Shown here: positions 29,250 through 42,300 of the stretch, piece after piece
Position numbering within the stretch: the stretch's first letter is position 1
Layout of the letters: each line of letters starts with the position of its first letter
Assembly: GCA_015478945.1 (NCBI GenBank)
Contig: JABUQX010078499.1
Location: forward strand, 1-64,000
DNA from: Trachelipus rathkii
Taxonomy: Eukaryota > Arthropoda > Malacostraca > Isopoda > Trachelipodidae
DNA length: 64,000 nt
Direction: 5' to 3'
Position numbers and translations under genes: made by a program
The notes under the pieces: model-generated
Database searches by the model: none
Seen by the model: only the letters and a program-made list of their open reading frames with translations
Told to the model about the DNA's origin: nothing

Positions 29250-30060
29250 TAATAATATATTATATAATATAAATATATATTATAATATATAAAATATAAA
29301 TATATATATATTTATATATATATATATATAATATATATTATATAATATAATATAATATATTAGTAATAAATATAATATATATTATAATATATATAATTAT
29401 ATATATATATATTTAATTATATTTATATATAATAGTAATATATATATAAATATATAAATATTATATTATAAAATATATAATATATAACAAATAATATATA
29501 TATATAATATAATATAAAATAATCATATAGTATATATAACATATGGGATTACGTAAGTTTACGCATAGAAGCACATATCGCATATCATCGAAATAGTTAA
29601 AATAAATTTTTCACAATTCGCTAATTGTAAATAGATATTCCATCCATATCTGAATATATATATATATATATAATATATAATATAAATATATAAAATAAAT
29701 AAAATAAATGAATATATGTTAAATAAAAAAATATATATAAATTGTAATATAAATAATATATGGGTAAATAAAAGATATATTATATAACTAAATAATATAT
29801 TATATATATAAAATATATATACTTGTTGAAAGATGTTCTTTACACATGATGCTTATTCTATCTAAAAGAGGATCTGAGGGCGGACTTTTTGATTATCCAA
29901 ATATTTCACATGTTTATCAAATTTTTCGATTTTTCATTATTTTGTTTCATCTTCGACAATAATACGACTTAGATATTTAAATATACCAAACTAATTGATA
30001 TATTAAATTATATAATAACTATATAATAAAATTTAAATATATAAATTAAATATAATATAT

Positions 30061-30095
<35 letters not shown>

Positions 30096-30345
30096 AAATA
30101 TTATAATATAATAATATATATAATATATAATATAACATATATAATATAAATAATATAATATATAATATTTATATATAATAGTAATAATAAAATAATTATA
30201 TAATATATATAAAATAATATATATATAATAAATTTTTTAATTTAATATAAATAAATATAATATATATATAAATATATAAAAATAATATAGTAATATATAA
30301 TAATATATATATTAATAAATAAATATAGTATTATATATATATATA
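29250..30345. repeat. (AT)n microsatellite tracts
   Basis: TA tracts with AAT/ATA interruptions lie at 29250-29545, 29655-29825 and 29990-30345. Short unique inserts lie at 29550-29650 and 29830-29985. Confidence 0.9.
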
Positions 30346-30540
30346 TAATCAGGCTTGGAGTTCAAGTACATTTTGTCAAGTACAAGTACAAGTTCAAGTA
30401 CTCTAGAATATGTTCAAGTAAACAAGCACAATTACAGTATACTAGAATTTGTTCAAAGCACAAGTACAAGTACAAAAAGATAGCAATGGTATACAAAGTA
30501 CAAAAGTGCAAGTACAAGTAACTATTATGAACTTGCATAT
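30346..30540. repeat. Degenerate (ACAAGT)n hexamer repeat
   Basis: The block CAAGTACAAGT and variants recurs many times between 30360 and 30520. It is preceded by CAGGCTTGGAGTTCAAGTA, which resembles ends of some animal hAT-type elements. It sits as an island inside AT microsatellite. Confidence 0.75.
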
Positions 30541-30920
30541 ATATAATAAAATAATATATTAATATAATAACATATATAATATAATATAAAAATATAATAA
30601 TATAATTAATAATAATAATAAATCTAAATATAATATATATATAATAATAATAATATAATATATAGATAAAATATATATATATAAATAAATAATATATAAT
30701 AATATATATAATATAATATATATATATAAAAAAAAATAAAAATATTAATATGAATATAAAAATTAATATATAATAATATATATATATAATTATATACGAG
30801 TATATATAATATAATATATATATATATAATATTATATATATATATATATCATATATAATATTTAATAATAATATAAATATATATTATATACTTATATATA
30901 TATATACTATTAATAATAAA
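30541..30920. repeat. (AT)n microsatellite
   Basis: TA/AAT tract with few interruptions. Confidence 0.9.
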
Positions 30921-30924
30921 CTTG

Positions 30925-31860
30925 CAACAACAACCCACTTTCTCATATCAAAAGACCCAAAAGACTGGGGTAAGGTGCGTGAACATGCACTGAAACAGAA
31001 AAATAGTAGAAAAGAAATATGACCAAGTCGAAAATAAAGCCACAGCCTTAACCGGAAACCCCTATATTAATACATATTAATAGAGACATACGTCGCAGTC
31101 CAGAAATCCACCTAGAGCATCAAGGAACGATGACGGACCCTCATACCAATGGCATCATCGTCAATGATGGGGGATTCATACCCTTGGTCCAGGTGGGAAA
31201 AACTAAAATAGCGAACAAACCCCAAAACACTCCGACCTTTACTACCTGTTTAATGAGTCCAAATTTCTTACTCGCCTTGCCAATTACAGATATCTATATC
31301 TCCTAAGCAGCAAATATCCATTAACAATACTGAGATCAATACACAGCAATCCTATCGGATCTCGGAAACACCAACGCCACAGACTAGAACCCTATTCCCA
31401 CTCAAAAAAAACACTCACACTATACCATTCCCGTTTAACTCAAAACCGAGAACCGACTATCATAACACATAAAAACCTTAATAATCTCCACGATGAAACC
31501 AAATAAAAACCAATAACTCAACGTACTTTCCATTATTATTCTCTCATAAATCAACACACCTTCTCTTTTCCAACACACTACAAATACTCTCAATAAATAA
31601 TTTTCCATTCCTGTTAAATATCATGTTTCCACCTTTTTGCTAACACATCAAAACTTCAACATTCTCTCACTTATAACATTCAATTCACAATTCAACCATC
31701 TGCTAACTTTCCATTTTACCTTTTCCACCATTTCGTAACACAAACATTCCTCATTACCAATATTTTCTAAAATTCATTTTACCTTTCTTCTCGTACTTCT
31801 CTCTCACTCTCTCACTCTCTCACTCTCTCACTCTCTCACTCTCTCACACACATTTCAATC
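30925..31860 (+). other. A/C-rich, G-poor segment, possible LINE fragment, ending in (CTCTCA)n
   Basis: From about 31200 the + strand is depleted in G in the same way as the LINE at 13300-17216. Open pieces such as N-D-G-G-F-I-P-L-V and F-L-T-R-L-A-N-Y-R-Y-L are readable, but none is diagnostic. A (CTCTCA)n microsatellite at about 31800-31850 closes the segment. A LINE ORF1 or 5' fragment is one possibility. Confidence 0.35.
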
Positions 31861-32440
31861 AATTTCTGTTACTAACCCGTCTTATTCTCTATTGCATTTT
31901 CTCGATTTATTTTTGTAAACTATAAGAATGAAGAAAATTCTTTAAGAGGGTGTGGAGATGAAAAAAGAGGTAGGGGAGATTATAGGGAGGGAAGAATAGA
32001 TGGAGGGGAGATTGTGTTAGTCAGTTTTAAATTTTACTGATTTACGGATTTAGGGTATGTAAAAAACATTGACAATTATAATAAAAATTGTAACAAGTTT
32101 GAAAATTCAAAGATCAATAGATCAAATAGAATTTCAACTAGATCAATAAGTCAAGTAGGATCCGGCGAATGGACAGAGGATTGTGAGAGGGCAAGTGGTT
32201 GATTTACTGAATTTTTACTGATTTAGGGTATGTGAAAAAATCGTTAAATGGGTTTAACTTGGTATAACATTGAAAGCATTGGAGGATGTAGAGTGGCAGC
32301 AAACATAAAGTTAAAAAAATAAATAAATAAATTGGAACTTTTTGAATCTAAAGATTAAGTTGAAAAACCAAAAAAGCTCACTCGTTAAAAGCTAAAAAAA
32401 AAATTATAAAAATTTATTAAAAAGAAAAATTCTGAACACG
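31861..32440. other. Unique DNA with a local direct repeat
   Basis: A phrase like TTTTACTGATTTAGGGTATGT occurs at about 32033 (with an extra 'TTACGGA') and again at about 32212, roughly 180 bp apart. Otherwise nothing is recognised. Confidence 0.45.
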
Positions 32441-33090
32441 TTTGCGTTCTCGCGGGGTTTCCGGCGCCCGGAATCGCGCTGTGCGGGGCGCCGGCGCCGC
32501 CGGTTCCGCGCCGGATTGCGCGCCTGCGGCGCCACACGTCAGACCGGGGCCACTGGCGGGAACCTTTCCTTTCTCGCAGGGGTCTGTACCAAAACCATCA
32601 TATTTTCGAAAATTCTATGACCTTTATGGTAAACATATTTTGTATTACAATGTATTGTATTATTATAACAAATTATTTACTAACGCAGCACGCACGCGAG
32701 CCAAGCCACCGGAAGCCGGTTTGCCGGATCCGAACCGGGTCCCTGTTCGAGACATTTCACTCGTTTCCCTTCATTCTCTAATGACAAAATTAAACCTGTC
32801 TACGTCATCTTCAATTTTTTTTAGGGGGCGGGGGGTTCAGCACCCCCCCCCCCCTATGGGTGCATGGCCAGTAAAACCTTTCGGTCTACGAACGAGGGTT
32901 CTACCGTCACCCCCTATGGGGTGTTTAAAATTTAGAAGAAGAGGGACCCCATGTTAGGCCAAACTCTATCCGTTTTAACTAGAAGTGAAGGTTTCGTTGG
33001 CCGGTGCGGTGTGCGGTTGCTGTGCAGGCGGGGCGGGTGGCTTAGCGGTGTGGTGATTTTGTGCGGGTCGTGTGCGGGTTTCTTGCAAGG
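32441..33090. other. GC-rich island in AT-rich DNA
   Basis: Blocks at 32441-32590, 32690-32760 and 32985-33090 are rich in GC and CpG (GGCGCCGGCGCCGCCGG) and stand out sharply from the AT-rich surroundings. The 171-codon open frame at 32442-32957 runs across AT-rich and homopolymer pieces, and I regard it as chance. A run of C at about 32841-32854 suggests poor sequence quality. The origin of the island is unknown. Confidence 0.5.
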
Positions 33091-33099
33091 GCCCATTAT

Positions 33100-33520
33100 A
33101 CAGTTATTAAATATATAAAATTTTATTTATTTATTTTATTTATTTTTATTTTAATTTTTAATTTTATTAATTTAATTATTTATTATTATTATTTATAATT
33201 TACATTTATTTATTAATTATTTATTAATTATTTATTATTTATCTTATTTCTTATTTTGTTTTAATACTTTGAAAAAAAAAACCTTCGCTTTTTTCTTCTT
33301 CCAAATAAGAAATAATTTTTCCTCCTTTTCCAATTCGGAATTTTTATTCAATTATTTAGTTATCTATTTCAAGATTTAGGAAAATCGTAAATTGGATTAT
33401 GATACACGTGATAATATTACATTATTATATTATATATAATAATATATATATATATATAATATATATTATATATATATAATATTATATATATAATATATAT
33501 ATATATACAAATTAATAGAT
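33100..33520. repeat. (TTTA)n/(ATT)n and (AT)n low-complexity DNA
   Basis: TTTATTTATTTT and TTATTATT runs occur at 33110-33260, and a TA tract at 33420-33510. Confidence 0.85.
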
Positions 33521-34830
33521 ATTAAGATTAAATTTTGATCTTTAATCACCTTTATATTCGCTTTAGTTTAAATGAAGGTCAGCTAATATAAAAAGCAAGA
33601 AATATTTATAAACTTCGCTCGGCTCAATTTTTCATAGTTCTTCCTGCGAGGGGACTCTTCTGTTTATTCCAGGGTTTTCGTAGGAATCTCGTTTGTTTTT
33701 TTTGTTACTATATATTCCGTTAAATAATCAATTATTATTTATATATTTCTAAATTAATTTTGTGATTAAAAATAATATACAGAAAAGGAGTATCAACAAT
33801 TATTTTTTTTATTTAATTTTTTTTTGTTATTAATAATTTAAATTAAAATAAAATTAGAAATTTTCTTTTTGTTTTTACCAATAACATTCTTAATGTATAA
33901 TTTTAACATGTATAAATAACGAAAATAAAAATGCATGATATAGCCCGAAATAAAAACCTTCGAATTGACACTCCTTTGTGACAGGCGGGCAATATTTTAA
34001 ATATTAAACTTTTAAATGCAGAGGTTTATCAAACAAAAAATATAAAATAAATTTTGTATTCGTATAAAAGTCGTTGTGGAGGAATGGAAATCTGGAAGGG
34101 ATCAGGAAACTGTTCTGGAAGGAAGTAGAAAACGAACGAAATATAATGTTAAAATAAATAATAAAACAAAATACTACTTTTCTCAAGTTTAAGATATTTC
34201 ATTAGTTGAAACTATCTGGGTCAGATTCGAACTTCTTTTCTGAATTCAGCTCCCCTTCCTTTATTTGCCCCAAAGGACCATCTGGACTTTACTTTCCTCT
34301 ATTTAAAAACTAAATTTTAATAAACCAATTGGACGTGGAGAAAGAATAAAAGGTGGACTCACCCTCGGACCCACTTACCATGAATAGAGGTTATTGATTA
34401 AGTAACAAATGCTAATAAAGTTTTGAACGAGGGTAAAACCGGTTAAAAACTAAAAATTATAATAGAAAAGAAAAATACTCACCTATAAACAAGGATAACT
34501 TATCTTTCTGATTTAAGGTTTTTACAGAAAGCTTAAATGTCCATTTGTGAAACAACGTAGGAACATTTGTTCTCACCTTTCGCGCAAATTATTATTCTTT
34601 GAGAAAAGTTAACAAAGGAAATCTCCTGTATTTAGAGTTTCAAGGTTTCTTACCGCTTGTAGAATGGAGGTCCGCCCTTTCTCCCATTGCCCAGAGTTTG
34701 TCCTTTGCCGTTCCCAACATCGTCTTTCATTTACGAAAATTCTATCACCAAAGAAATGGGGGTAATTAAACACCCTAAATTAATTGTATATTGGATTAAT
34801 ATTTATTAAAATACTATTAAATTATTAATT
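33521..34830. other. Unique AT-rich DNA, nothing recognised
   Basis: One 60-codon frame (34004-34186, - strand) is Phe-rich and has no recognised motif. No repeat or RNA gene is visible. Confidence 0.45.
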
Positions 34831-35057
34831 ACAGAATATATATATATATATTATATATAATATATAATATATATAATATATATATTATATATATATATTA
34901 TTATATATATATATATTAATATATAATATATATTATATATTTAATATATTATATATATAATGTATATTATTTATATATTATATATATATATATACTATAT
35001 AAAATATATACATATAATATATATAATTATAATTATAAATATTAATATATATATCAA

Positions 35058-35093
<36 letters not shown>

Positions 35094-35649
35094 TAATATA
35101 TTATATAATATATATATATATGTATATATAATAGGATATATAATATAAATATATATATATATTATATATATAATAATTACTTTATATATATATTATATAT
35201 ATTATTATATTAATGATATATAATTATTATATATATATAATCCGTAAACCCCTTCCCTAAATTATTTAAGTGGAAAAGTGGTAAGGTGGACCAACTAGTA
35301 ATATAATTATATTAATATATATATATATATATTACAAATATATATATTATATATTATATTATATAATAATTATATATCATATATATTATTATAATATTAT
35401 ATATTACTATAATATTTAATATTAAAAAAATATATATAGGATATATTATATATATATAATATATATATATTATATACTTATATATATTATATATTATATA
35501 CATATATTTATTATATATATTTATCTTCTAAAAATGAACAACAACAAAGACAACAAACACCACCCATTACGGCCAAACCACATACCCACCACACATACAA
35601 CACACAACACACATAATATTAATATATATATAATATATATATTATATAT

Positions 35650-35680
<31 letters not shown>

Positions 35681-35682
35681 GG

Positions 35683-35738
<56 letters not shown>

Positions 35739-35770
35739 TATATATAGATATATTGATATATAGTCAAGAG
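34831..35770. repeat. (AT)n microsatellite tracts
   Basis: TA tracts with two short unique inserts (35240-35300, 35522-35615), the second A/C-rich. The Ile/Tyr-rich frames here are translated microsatellite. Confidence 0.92.
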
Positions 35771-36050
35771 GGGCGACTGCCCTTGCCACCTCGTATGCTA
35801 CTCGTGGCTCAGGCACCGAGTGACATTTTCAGGGAAACCCTATCTATTTTTTGCAAAAATCTTATAATGGTTACAAATTTATTCTTTTAATTTTTTTTGC
35901 GGAAAGGTTGGTTCAAATAAGATTTGAATTATTTACATAAAAATATATAGATTATGCAAAATTGAAAGAAAAAAAAGGAAAAGAATAGCCGCTATTTAAT
36001 AAACGCTAAAAACACATTAAAAATCTAAGTACTAATCCGTGGCCCAAAAG
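35763..36050 (+). repeat. Dispersed repeat, copy B (pair with 26350-26585)
   Basis: Same order of blocks as copy A: GAGGGGCGACTGCCC at the start, then CTATTTTTTGCAAA, ATAATGGTTACAAA, TTTTTTTGCGG-AAAGGTTGGT, and AGCCGCTATT. Both copies follow directly on an AT microsatellite. Copy B is about 50 bp longer through small insertions. Confidence 0.72.
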
Positions 36051-36359
36051 CCCAATTGGGCGGATATAATTTTAATCAGTGAATTTAGGGTATTATTTAT
36101 TTATTAATACTTAGTAATTTATATTAATATTATGTAAAATATATTACATATGTTATATTATAAAAAAAAATATTTAAAAAACAAAATATTAAAATATAAA
36201 AAAATCTTGCTAAAACCCTTTAGAATTATGGAAGAAAATAAAAGAGAGGTACGCTTGAATTTATTAATTAAAGTGAAAGTTGGTCAGTAGAAATCCCACA
36301 AACCAGAAAAACGGTCGTTTAAATAAAAAAAAATGATTTAAAATAGGACCAACTCAAGT

Positions 36360-36411
36360 ATTTAAATTAAATGATATTATATATAAATTATATTATTATA
36401 TAAATATATAT

Positions 36412-36454
<43 letters not shown>

Positions 36455-36788
36455 TATATATAATATATATATATAATATTATATATATTAATATATATAT
36501 AAATATATTATATATAAATAAATATATAATATATATAAATATATATTTACCTATATATATTATATATATTTTATACTATGGACCATAATATCTATTTTCT
36601 TTACGAAAATCTTTACGTAATGCATAACTTATATCTTACCAGAAAGTAATATATATATTTCTACTTTAGAGATTTTTATATTAATATATAATATATATAT
36701 ATATTATATAATTAATATATATATAATATATATATGAATATATTATATATATTAAATTAATATGTGTATATACAGCCCAGTATGGGGC

Positions 36789-36820
<32 letters not shown>

Positions 36821-37450
36821 TATATATATATATTATTATATTATTATATATTAATATATATATATATATATATTATAATATATATATATTATATAATATA
36901 TAGTATTATACATATATATTATATATTATTTATATACTATATATATATATATATATATATTAATAATATATATATATATATTTATATTTATTATAATAAT
37001 ACTTATATATATAATATATATGTTATAAGGTGTGTAAAATATTAATAATATATATATATATATTATATATAATAATATAATATATTATATATATATATAT
37101 ATAATATATATATATATAATATTATATTATATAATATATAATATATAATATAATATATATAATATACATAATTATAATAATATTAATATATATATATATT
37201 ATAATATTATATTATAGATATAAATATAATATATATTATATATATATTATATATATAATATATATATATATTATATATATAAATTATATATATATATAAT
37301 ATATATATTATTATATATATATATATTATATTATATAATATTATATAACTATATATATTATATATTTATATATAATATATATAAAATATATATATAGTTA
37401 TAATATATATATTTTATATATTAATTATATATATTATATATATATATAAT
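36360..37450. repeat. (AT)n microsatellite tract, about 1.1 kb
   Basis: Near-continuous TA dinucleotides with brief unique inserts at 36575-36655 and 36770-36790. Confidence 0.95.
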
Positions 37451-37504
37451 AATTTATATGTTGAGGACAGAAGATACCATAAAAGAATTGGCGTATGGGG
37501 ATGA

Positions 37505-37710
37505 TCTTCATGCACAGACGAGAGAGGGGGAGAAGGGAGGGGAGAGCGGTCGAGGAGGCAGCGAAGATGAGGGAGTTAGGGGTGAGGGAAGAGAGGAGAG
37601 AAGAGAGAGAGAAGGAGAAGAAGAAGAGGGAGACGGGAAAAGCGTGTGAGAGAGAGGCAGAGAGAGAGAGGAGGAGAGAAGACGGAGGAAGAGAAGGAGA
37701 GAGCAGAGTA
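37505..37710. repeat. (GA)n purine-rich microsatellite
   Basis: GAGAG/GGAGA repeats give two overlapping Arg/Glu-rich open frames (37458-37649, 37495-37719). These are in different frames of the same simple sequence and are not genes. Confidence 0.88.
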
Positions 37711-37779
37711 GAAATATAATTGACTATATGAAGTCTTGGTACAAATAATATTTAATGTATTCTTATCATCTATATTTAT

Positions 37780-38510
37780 ATATATACATTGTATATTATA
37801 TATTTAATATAATATAATATAGATATATATTATTATATATATATATATATAATTATAATATATATATATATAATATATATATAAATATTATATATATATA
37901 TTAATATATATATTATATATATAAATATTATTATATATATATATATTAATATATATATTAAAATATATATATATATATATATAAATATTATATATTATAT
38001 ATAGATATATATAAAATATATATGCTTTTTTATATAATACATGTTATATTTTTAAAAAGAAGAGATAAATATTGATGCCGATGGGTGTGTTGTTGTCTTT
38101 GTGTGTTACATTTTGCATTTTAAACAGGGATTATTTAAATAAAATACTTTCATCAATAGTAAAAGTACTGCGTGTTGACTAAAGATTGGAGATAGTGCCT
38201 CAGGAGTTATACAGAGGGGGGGAAAAATATATAATAATAATATATATATATACTATATATATTATATATATATAATAATTATATATAATATATAAAGATA
38301 ATATAATATATAATTATATTATAAATATATATATATAAAATATATTATATATATATATTATATTATATATATATAATAATATATATATATAATATATATT
38401 ATATATAATATATATATTATATATATAATATATTATATATATATATTATATATACTAATATATATATATATATATATATATATTATTATATTATATTTTG
38501 GGAAAATTTA
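37780..38510. repeat. (AT)n microsatellite tracts around a unique insert
   Basis: TA tracts at 37780-38030 and 38228-38495. The segment 38040-38220 is unique with nothing recognised. Confidence 0.9.
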
Positions 38511-38542
38511 TTTTTGTGGGAATCGTATTTTTTTCTTGCAAA

Positions 38543-38544
38543 AG

Positions 38545-38585
<41 letters not shown>
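38543..38585. repeat. Poly(A) homopolymer run, about 43 bp
   Basis: An uninterrupted run of A, flanked on the right by unique sequence to 39025. It could be a retroposon tail or a long-read artefact. The Phe-rich - strand frame over it is not a gene. Confidence 0.85.
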
Positions 38586-38586
<1 letters not shown>

Positions 38587-39029
38587 ATTATTAGAATGGA
38601 TTGGTCATCATGCCTTTCCTTGTGTGTTATGATCATGCCCCATAATCCAGGATGAAATTTCTTTTTACCCCTAATAATTTTTTTGCCGGGGAAAGATGAA
38701 AATAATGATAATTTCTTTTTCTTTACTAAGAAAATTCGATCTAATTTTTTTTTCTTTACAAATTTAGAAAAATTAGTTAAATGAGTATTCTCTTCATGGT
38801 GATTTATTTCAATCAAATTCCAACCAGAAGAAAAAATAACTTGTTTTTAAAAAAATTGTAAAAAAACTCCTATTTTTTCCAATTTGTAAAAGCAATAGTA
38901 GGACTGACAACTATTCTTGTCATGTTCCAATTTATATGGATAAAGAAGGACTGTTATAAGTTCTATATTTTCAATACTGATAACGCTAATTAGTGTCTTC
39001 TTCCTCTATCCTCAATTTTCAGGTTTCAA

Positions 39030-40690
39030 TTGGCAGACTTTGTGCTTAAGTCCCGGCACATTCTTCAACGTTCTCTACGAATTGTTGTGGTTGTGTTATG
39101 TGCACATTCTTTTCACTTTTTCTTTTATCAACGTTGTGGCTTATGTTACATCATTCTTTTAACTTCTTTTCTCTATACGATCACGTTGTGCCTTATGTGG
39201 GCAAAATTCTCCAAACTTTCTTTTCTTCTTACGATCGTTGGGCAACTTATGTGCCGTTCTTTCATTTTTTGCTCTTTTATTTGCGGAACCGTTCTGCCTT
39301 ATGTTTCATTACTTTCAAACTTTCTTTTCTCTTTGATGAACGTTGCTGCTTATATGTACATTCTCTTTAAACTTCTTTCTCGTATGGAACCTTTTGTTTT
39401 CTTCATGTGTACATTCTTTCACCTTTTTCTCTTAAGAACCTGGGCATTTTCATATTCTTTCCAACTTTTTTCTCTTGACGTAGCGTCTGTACCTTATGTT
39501 TAAATTTTCTCAACTTCTTTTCTCTTACCGAACGTTGTGCTGTATGTGGCCAGCATTCTGCCATCTTCTTTCTCATTAACGAAACCGTTCTGTGATTATG
39601 TGTGCAACATTTATCTTCAAACTCTTTCTATATATGAAGACGTTTGTGTTTTTATGTGTTTACATTCATTTATTCAAATTTCTTCCTATTACGTAACCGT
39701 TGGGCTTATGTGGGCACTTTTCTTTTAAACTTTCTTTTCAAATAATGTTATTAATCTTTAATTACAATATTTTCAACTTCTTTCTTCTTATAACGTGCGT
39801 GGTCTTATGTGGCCCATTTTCAGATTCTCTTTTTCTCTACGGAACGTTTTGCTTTATCACATTCTTTTCATCCGCTCCCTTCTTATGGACGCTATGGCTT
39901 TCGTGCAAATTTCGTTTTCAAACTTTCCCTTACGGGACGTTGTTACTTATGTGCTCCATTCTTTCAATTCTTTTTCTGTACGAACGTTTTTGAAGCGTTT
40001 ATGATACATTCTTTCAAACCGTCCGTTTTCCCCAACAACGTTTTGACGTTTTTTTTGTTTATATGTACATTAATTCAAACTTCTTTCTTTTATGAAAAAC
40101 GTTTTGGGGCTTATGTCACATTCTTTCAAACTTCCCTTCGTCCTTCTCGAAATGCTGTGCCTGATTGTGCACATTCTTTCAAATTTGGTTTCTCTTACGG
40201 AACGTTGTGCTTTATCGTTTCACATTCTTTTAGCTTTCGTTCTTTTGAAAACGGGTGGTGCTTTCGTTGGCACCAGTTCATTTCAAACTGTCTTTCTCTA
40301 CGAACGTGTGTTTAATGTGCACATTCTTTCAAAACTTCTTCCACTTACAAAACGTTGTGCTTATGTTTAACAATTTCTTAAACTATCGCTCTCACACGAT
40401 GTTGTGTTTATGTGTACATTCTTTTTAACTGTTTCCCTTAACGAACGTGTACTTAAGTGCATAATTTGCTTCTTCAGCCTTTTGTCTTATGAACGGTTGA
40501 GCCTTAATGATACACATTTCTTTGCAATTCGGTTTTCTGCCAACGGGAACGTATTTGTGTTTAACCCACATTAATTCAATTCTTTTTCTTCTGATATGAA
40601 CACCGTAGGCAGCACATATTTTTTTTTATTTCACTTCTTCCCGCTCTTAAACGTGATCACTGTAGGTGCTACAAAACTATCAACTCTACT
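39030..40690 (+). repeat. Minisatellite, unit about 46-53 bp, about 33 copies
   Basis: A unit of the form TTATGTG + ACATTCTTTCAAACTT + CTTTCTCTTACGAACGTTGTG recurs throughout with variable length and many substitutions. Anchors include ACATTCTTTCAAA and ACGAACGTTGTG. All three + frames stay open for long stretches (for example 39030-39503 and 39809-40315) only because the unit is poor in stop codons. These hydrophobic Phe/Ser-rich frames overlap one another and are not genes. Confidence 0.9.
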
Positions 40691-40744
40691 CTTTGCTTCT
40701 TAACGAAAGATTTGGAAAAGAAATAAATCCTTAATCCTTAAAAA

Positions 40745-41461
40745 GCTAGATAATATAATTAATAATAATAATAATATAATAATACATTAATAATAATAAT
40801 ATAGATAATAATAATAATAAAATAATTAATAAATATAATAATAATAATAAAATAATAAAAAATTAATAAAAATAATAAGTAATTAATAATAAAATTAATA
40901 TAATAATAATTAAGGAATTAAAAATAATAATTTACCAATAAATAACAGTATTACAACAGAAATAATAGTATAAATGGTCGGTTTAAACTTTTTCAATTGT
41001 ATCATTAACACTATTAATTAACCAGTATTATTATTTATTATTATTTACTTCTTTATGATTATTATATTATATTATTATAATTATTATATTATTAATTATT
41101 TTATTATTATTATTATTATTGATTTATTATGATTATTTATTTCTATTAATTTTATTATTATTATTATTATTTATTATTATTATTATTTATTATTATTATA
41201 TTATTATTATTATATTATTATTATATTATTATTAGTATTATTATTATTAATAAAATAATTTAATAGTAATAATATAATTAATAATAATTTAAATAAATAA
41301 TAATAATAATAAATAATAATAATAATAATAAATAAATAATAATAAATTATATTAATATTAATAATAATAATAATTAATAATAATTGTATTAGGAATATAG
41401 ATATTAATAGCTAATGATACGATTTAAAAAATTATGTATAATAATAGTGAATAAAAAACAC

Positions 41462-41497
<36 letters not shown>

Positions 41498-41615
41498 TAA
41501 TTAATGATAAAATATAATTAATAATAATAATATAATAATAATATAATAATATTTATAATTAATTAATTAATAATAATAATAATGAAATAAATAATAATAA
41601 AATAAATTATAACTA
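40745..41615. repeat. (AAT)n/(ATT)n trinucleotide microsatellite
   Basis: Long runs of AAT on the left and right and ATT in the middle (41030-41240), so the orientation of the unit flips within the tract. Confidence 0.93.
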
Positions 41616-42300
41616 ATCCAAAAGGAAGTACCACCTTAAAAACTGTAAAAAACCGTCAACTCGCTTAACTTCCGTTCCTTAAACAAGATGAGAGATACTC
41701 ACAAACTAACGATTAAGAGTCGATTCTACGGAAAAACTGATGGACGGAGAAGAAATATATAGGGATAGGCCACGATGAGCAAGGAAGTAACAACCTCCAC
41801 TCGTGAAGATTACCTAACATAGTTTCAAAGATCTTTAATTAATAGCAAAAGAGAGTAGGTAAATTAAAGACAGTAATAAATAGACGAGGAATGAGAAAAT
41901 GGAGAATAGTTTCCCTTAACTCCATAACCTTTCAACAAGATGCCAACCTTCACCAAAAAACGAGCTGAAACGTTTTCGTAAGACAATTATGCAATTTATG
42001 ACTAGTCATGAGTTTGAAAGTATCATTGTTAGATAAAGCTTTAAGCAAAATAAACAGAATGGTTTACAAGCAGACGTAAGAAAACACACCCGACTGAGCC
42101 TCTTCTGTGGTGGCGTGAGAAGCTAGCAACCGGGATTGTTACTTGGATGAGAGCGGACCCAGGCATAAGTTCACAGAAGGAGTCACATCCGGGAGGAAGA
42201 CACCAGATCTCTGAGCAAGATATTTGTCCACGTAAAAGATGTTACTATAAAGAATTGTTTAGAATAGCTTTTTGAAATTTTTCTATTAAAGTATTCGCTA
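41616..42300. other. Unique DNA, nothing recognised
   Basis: Balanced composition but no open frame above 60 codons and no motif that I recognise. Confidence 0.45.

Noticed and set aside
32442..32957. 171-codon open frame on the + strand
   Set aside because: It crosses a GC-rich block, an AT-rich stretch and a C homopolymer, starts at a non-ATG codon and shows no domain. Chance openness in GC-rich DNA explains it.
34960..35816. Ile/Tyr-rich small proteins, also at 12334, 17948, 18166 and 42472
   Set aside because: Translated (AT)n microsatellite.
37458..37719. Two Arg/Glu-rich frames
   Set aside because: They are two frames of one (GA)n microsatellite.
39030..40370. Several 90-168 codon hydrophobic frames
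   Set aside because: They overlap in different frames of one tandem repeat, so they reflect the repeat unit and not coding selection.
39030..40690. Possible CRISPR-like array because of regular repeats
   Set aside because: The units abut without unique spacers and vary in length, and the context is eukaryotic. It is a minisatellite.
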